This document shows positions 55,539-64,000 of a stretch of 64,000 nt of DNA, in pieces. The stretch spans positions 1 through 64,000 of the forward strand of contig JAULBX010002999.1 in the NCBI GenBank assembly GCA_032358255.1, in the 5' to 3' direction. The stretch is from Heterotrichella gracilis. Its lineage: Eukaryota > Sar > Xanthophyceae > Tribonematales > Xanthonemataceae. Below the pieces are notes generated by a model. The model saw only the letters and a program-made list of their open reading frames with translations, did no database searches and had not been told where the DNA came from. Made by a program: the position numbers and the translations under genes. The first letter of the stretch is position 1, and each line of letters starts with the position of its first letter.

Positions 55539-56624
55539 ATGGATTTTCAACCCTCCACGTCGTCCTCGTCAGTGACCATGGATCTCACAAAGTACGAGCC
55601 GCACGGTGACGCTAATTTTACTTTGACAACCAACGATGTGTACAGTGTACGGGTGCACAAGAGCCTCCTTGCCCTCAGCTCAGCCGTGTTCAGCAGCATG
55701 CTAGAATCCTGTCTGGGAAACGACATTCCTGTAGACGAAACCAGGGACGAGACAGAGATCCTTCTTGACCAGATATACGTGGCCTTCAACACGCCCATCA
55801 CCCTCGACAACATCGCCACTCTTGCAAGGCTGGCAGACAAGTATGACATGCCGTTCCTCACAGCCAAGTGCGACGAGATCGCCTCCAGCGGCAGACTCTT
55901 CAAGCACACTCCACGAAACTTCCACATTATGGTTGACATAGCCGTGCATGGCAACCTGCCCCAGCTGTCAGCCGACTGTGCCAAGCTATGTGAGGAGAAG
56001 GGGCATGAGATTGTGCTTGCCCAGCCTGCAGACCTCATAGAAAAGCTCAACCGGGAGTGGCTCATAAAGCTGCTGACCAGTGCCAATCAAGCTGCATATG
56101 AGGCACGCTACACCGTAGCAGCTTGGCAACACTCAGCCTGGGATGAATGGGTGCACACTGACACAGAGGAATGCGGTGCAGTGGTGGTGGACATCGTGAA
56201 GTCTGTTCTTGGCTATGTGGACTGCAACCGCACAGGTCAGTGATGGAAACCCCACTGTACATCGGTATTTGTCTCTGCTCTTATGAATGCTGTCACAGTG
56301 AGGTGCATCCTCCAGCAGCGGCTACACACCACCCACTCTTGTCCTCCACAAGCCGCTGCAGTAACCCCCCTATCAGCAAGGTCCCTTTTGATGCATGCAT
56401 GTCATTGAGCACCAGGGTTTTTCACGCTACTAACCCCTTCTTTCTCTGGTGCAGGCGAATGGCGTGACTGCCCTTGGTCTTCCTCCCACCACTGTGAGCA
56501 CTCTCTTGTACCGTGGCCAGAGGTTGGCAGGGACGGGTCTGACTTCTATCACAAGAAAACACTTGCCATTCTTCGGGAGATCCAGGGATTCCAGGACAGT
56601 ATGGCCGGCGTGCAAGACGACTAG
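55539..56624 (+). CDS. BTB/POZ-domain protein, copy A
   Basis: Two exons (55539-56235, 56455-56624) join in phase to 288 residues. Residues ~18-125 form a BTB/POZ fold: YSVRVHKSLLALSSAVF, SMLESC, IPVDET, ITLDNIATLARLADKYDMP and CDEIA. A BACK-like helical part follows (NLPQLSADCAKLCEEKGHE, LNREWLIKLL). BTB proteins usually dimerise and serve as substrate adaptors for CUL3 ubiquitin ligases. No MATH, NPH3 or ankyrin partner domain is present. Exon 2 encodes a short tail with SDFYHKK, shared with copies B and C. First of a tandem family on the same strand. The first in-frame ATG is at 55539; a second Met at codon 14 is possible. Confidence 0.9.
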
Positions 56625-58480
56625 GATTGAGCGGGGCGCTATCGACAAGTCTAAAACAGGGGAAGGATGAGGGGTGGTTTCAGCTGGACCTCAAAATCAC
56701 AGCAAGCACAGGGTTGCAGGGGCATTACTGAGCAGCAGCAGCAACAATTTGCCCCAACATCCATCACACTGTCAAGAATTCTGCTTGACGTACAGGAAGT
56801 ATAGCATATCATCTGGTGCTGATTCAGCACTAGCGGGGATCCAGTCTTATGCTGCTAAGGAGCTGCAGCTTGGAAAAAAATCAGTTGTCACATCTAACAA
56901 CTTGGCGATGTCCAAGTTGCCAGTAAGGTTAACTAATTTCATAGTGGAAAGGCCTTGGGAAGCATCACATGCTGCTGGGCACCACATGCCAACATTCTTG
57001 TCTGGCTTATCCAGACGTGCTTCACATCTCCCTTTCATCACTCTGCAGCAGAGTCCGTGCCCCCAAGTGATGCCGATAATCAAGTTGTGGCGGTGTCAAA
57101 CAAGACAGGGGTCCTTTGCCAGCGTTTAATTAATTCCTAGAAGAAATACTATGCAATTTTTGCAAAGGGGCGGTGAATATGTCCATCGCAATCGGGGTGG
57201 AAGCAATGCATGCATGCATTTGCAGTGCACAAGTACCCAGTAGGTTTCTTCCTTCCAGCAGAGTGTGTACAGTGTTTAGTCAATTGTAACAATGCTGGCA
57301 TATTGACAAAATCGTGCAGCCTTGTGTGCTTGGGGTTGTTGGAAGCACAGGAATACCCCAAAGTCCTGCGCCAAGCCATGAGCAGCCCAGCTGCCTCTGG
57401 GCCAGAGCCAGTGGCCAAAAGAGCCAAGAAAGAGGACACGAAGGAGGTCAAAGATACTTCAACATCAATATGGACGCCAACACCTTGTGTAATTGTTGAG
57501 TACAGTACAGTACTTTTGAATTGTCGTTTGTGCACTCACCCATGTTGCTGGTGTATGTAATTCTCAGCACTTCCGCTGTTGTTTTCAACTGCGCTGGCAC
57601 AACATGAACGCAACAACCCGCAACGATTTAGCATACCGAGATGTGGCAATTGCAGACCTGCTTGGAAACTTTCCTGCAGCCACTCACTGCATGTACCATG
57701 TGCTGGCGGCATCAATGGGCCCAGTGAACCAACCCTTTATTTTGGTCAATAAAAACTGCATTCCAGCAGTACAGCCTCAGTCTTGCATCTTGCAGTTCGT
57801 GCGTCACCTAATTCAGAGGCTGACTTGGCAGGTGTTGCATCGCTTGTGAAGATATCAAAAGTCGAAGGTCTTATGCATGCAGATGATGCAGCAAATATGG
57901 CGCAGTGGGTACCCTAGCCATGGTATGCTTCCCAACACCATGTGGTTGAGAACCATTCCCAACCCACCTGATTTGCTCCACACTGTGAACGACTGTATCA
58001 ATGATTGAGACTGCATCTGCTGGCCAACCACGGTTTACTCCAAACAAACCCTAGGCAGCTGCGGGACCCTGTCTAGGGGTCGGAAGGTCAGGCGGTTGCG
58101 GGACTGGCGGCATGATGGTGGGCAGGGAGCGGCCTATTGTTGCTCCTTGATTTTGGCAGTAGTAAAGCACAAAATGATGTGCATCAACAAGGATGCTATC
58201 GATCAAGCAACCACCCACGCAAATTCAGGGTGTTTTCAAGCTTGGTTAGGGTTTGTCTTAGCCCTTGTAACGGGGATGGAAACGTGGCGCTTATGCATGA
58301 ATGCATCTTTGCACGCGAAGCAGGGGTAAGCCCAGAATACTGGAGCCTGGGGGCTGTTAACCACAAGCTTCCAGTATATTTTGTCTTGTACAAGTGCCGC
58401 AAAGAGTTCCGTTGACGCCGCTTGATTGAGCAACCGAGGGCATCACAATACTTGCCTAGCATCTGCAGCTGTGAGCAAAA
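56625..58480. other. spacer between BTB copies; possible BTB 5' relic at 57379-57480
   Basis: An ATG at 57379 opens a short frame containing KRAKKEDTKEVK, similar in order and spacing to the N-terminus of copy C (KRAKLKEVTK). It is not followed by a BTB domain, so it may be the remnant of a lost copy. The match is short and uncertain. Nothing else is recognised. Confidence 0.35.
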
Positions 58481-59511
58481 ATGGCCAGGAGGAGGGCGGA
58501 CCCGATGGAGGTCACCAAGTACGACCTGCACAGTGACGCTGCTTTCTCCCTGAATACCAGCGATGGCTACAGCATACTGGTGCACAAAAGCGTGCTGGCT
58601 CTCAGCTCAGGCGTCTTCCATTCCTTGCACCCTCAGGTGTGCGAGGGTGACGAGGTCTCTGTGGACGAAACGTGGGAGGAGATAGAGGTTCTGCTTGACC
58701 AGATATACATCGCTTTCAAGACGCCCATCACCCTCGACAACATCGCCACTTTGCACGGCTGGCAGACAAGTATGACATGCAAATCCTCAAGGCCAAGGTG
58801 GACGAGATCGCCTCCCATGGCAGCCTCTTTGGGCTAACCCCAGAAAACTTCAACATCATGGCTGACATTGCCATCCAAGGCAACCTGCCCCAGCTGTCAG
58901 CTGACTGTGCCAAGCTATGTGAGGAGAAGGGGCATGAGATTGTGCTCTCCCAGCCAGCTGATGTGATAGAGGAGCTCAACCGGGAGTGGCTCATAAAGCT
59001 GCTGGCAAGCGTCTCGCAATATGCGTACGATGCACACTACACCGCGAAAGCTTGGCAGGCGGCTGCTCGCACGCAGGCTGACATGCAAGGAATGGACAGG
59101 ACCGTGGTGCTCAGCGTTGTGAACTCAGTTCTGGCCTATGTGGACTTGGACACCGGAGGTCAGTTTGGTTCAAGCAGGGTGTGTGTTAAGCAGTGTATAG
59201 TCACGCCATTTGCCTCGAGCGTTTGGTGTGCAGTCATGATTTTTTAGTTTAACGCACTGCGTAACCCAGTGCAGAGACCCACGTATCCCTGCCAATAAGC
59301 CCTCTCTGGCGCATGGTTGTCACAAAGCGCCAGGGTTCTCCAGGGCACCACCCCTTATGTCTTTTCCCCTGTTATGTCACCACCCCTTATGTCTTTTTCC
59401 CTTGTTCCAATGCCCGAGCCTGACAGGCGCGGGACTGACGACTATCATAAGAGGATAGTCGACGAATTCTGGAACATCATGCCCGACTCCATGCGGGATC
59501 AGCATGGTTGA
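58481..59511 (+). pseudogene. BTB/POZ-domain gene, copy B, frameshifted
   Basis: Clear tandem paralogue of copy A. The start (MARRRADPMEVTKYDLHSDA) and first half of the BTB domain are intact to ITLDNIATL. There, near 58750, one base is missing relative to copy A (CACTTTGCACGG against CACTCTTGCAAGG). The rest (RLADKYDM ... NLPQLSADCAKLCEEKGHE) continues in another frame to a donor after 59158. A second exon ending at 59511 has the family tail (TDDYHKR), but its acceptor is unclear, and a 20-base tandem duplication (59347-59397) lies at its start. Residues after SSGVF are also divergent (HSLHPQVCEGDE). Either a young pseudogene or a base-call error. Confidence 0.75.
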
Positions 59512-61144
59512 GCGGGCGGGCCCGGGTGAAGATGGCCAATGTGAATCAAAGTGACGGAGACGGGGAGGCGGAGCAGGGCCAGCATTGGGATTTATAGCGG
59601 CCTGCTGCATACAGGCGGAGGTCCGCTTTGCAGCAATGACTGGGGATCGTATCAAGTGGCCCCAACACATAGTGTTGAACGTTTCAGGTAGTTTTGCTCA
59701 TGCATCACACCTAGAAGGGAGTGATTGTGCTGGTGCTGGTGCTTGGGAGGATTGTGCTTCAGCCTGTGTTCAGTTTATGCAATTTTTGCAGTTTTTCATG
59801 TTGTGCTTCAGTGTGTGCAGTGTGTGCAGTTGCTGCGTGACCAACCAAAATGTTACCTTGGATACATTGATGTCCACATTCAAGGCTTTGCTGCAGTTCC
59901 GGTTGCATTGTCTTTTTTTTCTGCGTTTTCTTTGGCCTGTGAACCTGCAGCTCATGCAGGCAAGGCCGCAGAAACATAGTACAGACCAAGGCAAGGTTGG
60001 TAGAGTTTCTTAATCCATACAGTACTCTTGAAATTACGCACTGGTATACCAGGAACACATAAAATGCAGTGCCCATACATGCTTGATCGGACAGTGTGGC
60101 TGCAAGTGTGCTGTTGCACTGCTGACCGACGTGAAGAGTTTGTTCTGGTTGGTGTCACTTCCCAATCTTATGGCTGCCCAGTCGCGCCTTGCAACCTTTT
60201 TGGGTAACAGTCAATTCTTATAAATATTTTTTGGTTTTCAATAGTACACAACGATATGCAACGCAGAGCTGTTTCATTCTTGCAAGAATTTTGGACGCCA
60301 GTTTACAAGGCAAACATCGCAGTTGCCTGCAGTTGCTGAAAATGGCAAAGGCAACTGAGTGGCTGTGCGCTTACCATATTGAAGCATGCCTTTGGCATTT
60401 TTGTCTTCTTTTCATTTTTTCTTTTCATGGACATGGGTGATTCATCGCACAAGTGGGCGATGAGCATGGGCTCTGCAAACGTTGACTGTGCTGACCAATG
60501 CTAGTGGGTAGACTGCTATAATTTTACAAGGCAGCCGTGTATTTGCCCAGCGGCGCTAAACCTGGGGCAACATGGGGCATGGCGCAACTATGTGGCAAAC
60601 ATGGGCAAAAGTGCAAGTTGTTCCATCCCAAATGGAACTGATGGAACACGTTTGGGACCCTGATCCAAGCAGCTTCGCATTGGAACTGACACCAGAATAC
60701 CCTTAAAGCTGGGTACATTTGAAAGCTGGGGTCACCGCAAAGACTGGGTACGGGCGGTTAAGATGTTTACTGGAACGGGGATGCACAGTTACATGCCAGA
60801 ACATGCCAGCAGTTTCAAACAAACCTTGGCAACGTTCACTCTCACCACGTCCATCTGGTACCACATTTATCATAAGAGTGTTGTGCCATCATTTTTCTAT
60901 GGTCTGTCTGAACGGGAATACAAACCGACGTCGCCTGCTTGCAACGTTTTGAAATGCATGCATGCACCACTGAGGTTTCGAACTTCCGACGTTACTTTCC
61001 AGCAAGTGGGTGACCTGTGAACAACTCTGACTAATCTTTGACTCATTTACCATTAAATCATACACGAGCTTGCCCAACCATTGCACACAAGGCTCCCCGA
61101 CCAATATTGCAGAAGCCCACGTTTGACCCCTGGCGCAAAGAGAC
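59512..61144. other. spacer between BTB copies; no gene recognised
   Basis: Only short open frames without family resemblance on either strand. Confidence 0.6.
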
Positions 61145-62332
61145 ATGGCTGCAGTCAAGTCCAACAAAAGAGCCAAGTTGAAGGAGGTCACCAAGTACGA
61201 CCTCCATGGTGACTCTGGTTGCACCCTGAAAACCAACGATGGCTACAGCATACGGGTGCACAAAAGCGTTCTGGCTCTCAGCTCAGCGGTCTTCAGTTGC
61301 ATGCTGGAGTCATGCGAGGGGACTGAGATACCAGTAGACGAAACCAAAGAGGAGATGGATATCCTCCTTGACCAGATATACATCGCATACAAGACGCCCA
61401 TCACCCTGGACAACATCGCCACCCTTGCCCGGCTGGCTGACAAGTATGACATGCCGTTCCTCAAGGCCAAGTGCGATGAGGTTGCCTCCACCAGCCTCTT
61501 TGAGCAGAGTCCAGAGAACTTCAGCGCCATGGCTGACATTGCAGTGCAAGGCAACCTGCCCCAGCTGCTAGACGACTGTGCCAAGCTGTGTGAGGAGAAG
61601 GGGCCAGACATCGTGCTTGCCCAGCCCGCCAGTCTCATAGAAAAGCTCAACAGGGAGTGGCTCATAAAGCTGCTGGCCAGCGTGTCAAGGAAGGCATATG
61701 AGGCCCACTACACCACACACGCTTGGCAGGCGGCTGCGCTGTATCTGCTGGAGCAGTCGGATGAGAACCAAAGTGTGGTGCTGGACGTCGTGGTTGAGGT
61801 CCTCGCCTATGTGGATCACAACAGCGCAGGAGGTGGGTTGTGCAGGCAGGGTGGTGGGTTATTGCGCCTGTGTGAGTGCACGTGGGTGTGGTTGCGCAAA
61901 ATTAACAAACAAGAACCTGCGCGCAAAACATATAAAGTAAATTTATGTGCGGCTGGTACCCAAGCTGAGCATTGCAATCTCTTGGTGCACAGTGCAAACC
62001 CTAACGCAAACCCTACCGCACAAACGCTGCAACCCTGCTGGGAATAACCCTACTGAAAACCCCAATTGCAACCTTGCCACAGACTCCCAGTGCCCTATGC
62101 AACCTCACTATAAACTACCTGTGCCCTTGCTACAGCTGAAGGAGCAGTGTATGCGGCGTGGAAGCCCTCCACCCACCACCCGCAGTCCCTGGTCCCCGTG
62201 CCTGAGGATGGCAAGGAGGGATCTGACTTTTACTACAGAAAGACAGCCCGCAAATTTTGGGAGTTCATGTCCCATGACATGCAGTTGGAGCATGCACGGG
62301 CTTGTCCAGACGAGCTAGGGAGCAATGGATAG
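61145..62332 (+). CDS. BTB/POZ-domain protein, copy C
   Basis: Two exons (61145-61832, 62136-62332) join in phase to 294 residues. The basic N-terminus (KSNKRAKLKE) could be a nuclear signal. The BTB domain follows: YSIRVHKSVLALSSAVF, MLESCEGTEIPVDET, ITLDNIATLARLADKYDMP and CDEVA. The same BACK-like part as copy A comes next (LCEEKGPDIVLAQPA, LNREWLIKLLASV). Exon 2 carries the shared SDFYYRK tail. Likely role: dimeric adaptor for a CUL3-type ubiquitin ligase; substrate unknown. The TAG stop at 62330-62332 is followed in the same frame by 22 further codons, very rich in Glu and Asp, ending at 62401. Either the stop is recent or read-through occurs. Confidence 0.9.
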
Positions 62333-63938
62333 GAGCAAGGGGATGACGAGGAAGAAGATGAATCCGATGAGGAAGAGGAGGGGGAGGATGCGTGGGCCTG
62401 AAACTAAAGAGTCGATCGATACAGCATGTATACATATGGCTGGGGACAATTGCCTAAGTTTAGGGACCAATGGCAAGGAGCAATATGAGTGGGGTAAGAA
62501 ATTGCAGCATCATGCAAAGATTGTCGTCCTACTCCTCCAATACATGTACAAAGAGTTGACATTTGTATGTACCCTATCCTTGAACATGGGCAATGATTAG
62601 GGGAGTTGGTGCAGAGAGAGAGTTGCCTTTCTGTCTACTACTCCCTCTGCTGTTTTGCTGTCCCATAATCATTGCACAGTCGAGCCCAAGTGTTGGTTGC
62701 ATTCAAGTTGGAGCTCAAGACAATATTCAAACTGGCCACTTTGCAACCCTGGCATGCATGATAGTTTTTTGCGCATTCCGCTTGCAATTACAATTCAGCT
62801 TTCCTTTGCTGCACTTGCAATTTATCCAGCTGCCCTTCTTGCGGAAACACCACCTGCCTTCCCTCTTCAGAGTATTTACACCGTCAGGCGTAGGAGCAAT
62901 TGCCATTTATTTCCGTTGACAGCTTTTGTATGCAAAGAGCGTCTCAAGTGGTCTCCTTTCTTGCTGTCGTCACACTGTGCGCCACAAGCCATTTTTTGCC
63001 GCAAATGCAGTGCACATGGAATGTGGTAGCCTGGGATCTTCCTGCATGAGGTACATGCAATTGCAATATAAATGGCTCACCATTGTTTGCTCTGAACCTT
63101 TACTGAATGAATTTCTGAATACCCCACCCCTGGCAATTATTATTGGATGGATTTAGTCAACTCCCAGTAATTCACTGACGCATCAGCATTGAAGCCTACC
63201 TTCAGCAGGTCCTCAGGTTGTGCAAGATCAGCAATCGTGTAAGCACTGCCAATCAAGCACTGATTGGCGCCGCCATGGCATGGCATGTACCACATTGGGT
63301 GGGCAACGCGGTACACATAGCAGTAATGGATAATACTGCAGTGCATGCCCCTAACTAAAGTAGGTTTGGAACCACCCTAGCACCTGTATGTTTCTCGCAG
63401 CTTGATGGTTAGACTCCCTGCGTGGTGGTCGACAGCTGCACCATTTTCAAATGGAGTGCTGCAGTGCAGCCAAGTGGCTCGATACAAATAGGCCCCACGT
63501 GCTCTTCGCCCAGAGCAATAGCCCGCCCGGCTTGTAGGTGCACGATAAGCGCAGAGAGAAAGAAGCTCCAAAACAGTGCAACACAAAACTTGTATTTCTG
63601 CAGCTGCGGGGTGGCACCGACGGTCAGCCTGCTCAGGTGTGTCATGGCAGCTGCATGGCAACTTATCCAATAGGTTGGACAGTTTTGTTGGGCGGCCAGA
63701 GTGCTGTAGCCTGCAGAGCAGCTGCGTTCGCACAGATGAGGTTCCCAGTGGCGTGTCGACGGCAGCCTCCACGCCAGTCTTCAAAGCCTAAACTTTGCAA
63801 CTTGCTGCCATTAATCCGTAACCAGCGACGAGCAATTGCAAACCTGATACACGCGCGCGCAAGCGAATCTAACACCGACAGGGCAACTGCCTACTCTTTC
63901 ATTGACTACCGTGATCTTCTACCGCTTAAGTGGCCAAT
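62333..63938. other. 3' flank of BTB copy C and 5' flank of second C2 gene
   Basis: Includes the 22-codon acidic continuation of copy C (62333-62401). Beyond that, only short frames, apart from the weak minus-strand candidate at 63409-63645. Confidence 0.5.
63409..63645 (-). CDS. possible small secreted or membrane-anchored protein
   Basis: Open frame of 78 codons from an ATG at 63645. A hydrophobic stretch (CVALFWSFFLSALIV) preceded by Lys looks like a signal peptide or anchor, and is followed by GEEHVGPICIEPLGC. It could also be part of a spliced gene, since a donor-like CAG|GTGC lies just downstream of the reading region. I recognise no family. Confidence 0.25.
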   Translation of the reverse strand: MTHLSRLTVGATPQLQKYKFCVALFWSFFLSALIVHLQAGRAIALGEEHVGPICIEPLGCTAALHLKMVQLSTTTQGV

Positions 63939-64000
63939 ATGGCAACAGGTGCATACGTAACCGAGGCCGACTACGGCAGTGCGACTGGTTACCAAAAAGG
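63939..64000 (+). CDS. start of a second C2-domain-type gene (cut by window end)
   Basis: The ATG at 63939 opens MATGAYVTEADYGSATGYQK before the window ends. This matches the leader of the C2-domain gene at 46156 (MATAYGADTGYQTGTG) in length, Ala/Gly/Thr content and the TGYQ motif. It is most likely a paralogue transcribed in the opposite direction. The C2 domain itself would lie outside the window. Confidence 0.55.
   Translation, partial: MATGAYVTEADYGSATGYQK

Noticed and set aside
56674-57129. 151-codon plus-strand frame between BTB copies
   Set aside because: No domain, no splice or codon pattern like its neighbours; treated as spacer.
1-64000. CRISPR arrays, rRNA, virus-derived elements
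   Set aside because: No regularly spaced identical repeats, no rRNA-like sequence and no reverse transcriptase, integrase or capsid-like coding was seen. tRNAs cannot be excluded without a dedicated search.

Overview
This is a nuclear window from a green alga, most likely a chlorophyte. The genes carry many short spliceosomal introns (about 70 in eleven gene models). Plant-type telomere-like motifs (TTTAGGG/CCCTAAA) are scattered through introns. The gene set is green-lineage: a class VIII myosin, a COM1-type CtIP/Sae2 protein, plastid-targeted membrane proteins, and a DZIP1/Iguana-type basal-body protein, which suggests a lineage with cilia. Base composition looks close to 50% GC by eye. I cannot name the genus. 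I see no rRNA, CRISPR array, virus-derived element or complete transposon; tRNAs cannot be excluded by eye.

Layout: 2.3-5.6 kb (-) mitochondrial carrier of the SLC25 family; 5.6-8.5 kb G/T-rich repeats and gene-poor DNA; 8.6-9.15 kb (-) small, probably plastid-targeted one-helix membrane protein; 9.2-11.1 kb gene-free, with a long hairpin and a dispersed repeat; 11.1-17.6 kb (-) plastid-targeted membrane protein, possibly a degenerate CPBP/CAAX-protease relative; 19.2-26.6 kb (+) DZIP1-like coiled-coil protein; 27.8-38.0 kb (-) class VIII myosin; 39.0-42.3 kb (+) COM1/CtIP/Sae2; 43.6-46.2 kb (-) C2-domain protein; 48.2-52.3 kb (-) TSR4/PDCD2 ribosome-assembly chaperone; 53.1-54.6 kb (+) lipoyl (octanoyl) transferase; 55.5-62.3 kb (+) tandem family of BTB/POZ genes with one damaged member; 63.9 kb (+) first codons of what looks like a second copy of the C2-domain gene.

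Exon boundaries were read by hand. For the carrier, plastid protein, DZIP1, myosin, COM1, C2, TSR4, lipoyltransferase and two BTB genes, every intron phase agrees and the spliced length is a multiple of three. They are ordinary housekeeping genes and do not form one pathway. Two divergent pairs may share promoters: myosin/COM1 and TSR4/lipoyltransferase.

The most unusual property of the window is not a gene. Most multi-exon genes carry, in the intron next to an exon, one to three imperfect copies of the last or first 30-110 bases of that exon. These copies often include the splice site and are often separated from it by telomere-like TTTAGGG/CCCTAAA tracts. I call them exon-edge echoes. Some have decayed. 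Others keep reading frame and splice site, and one 35-codon copy differs from its source by seven changes that are all synonymous. In one gene an echo seems to have become coding sequence. The pattern may reflect templated repair of breaks or an exon-birth process, but a collage of two haplotypes in the assembly must be excluded first.
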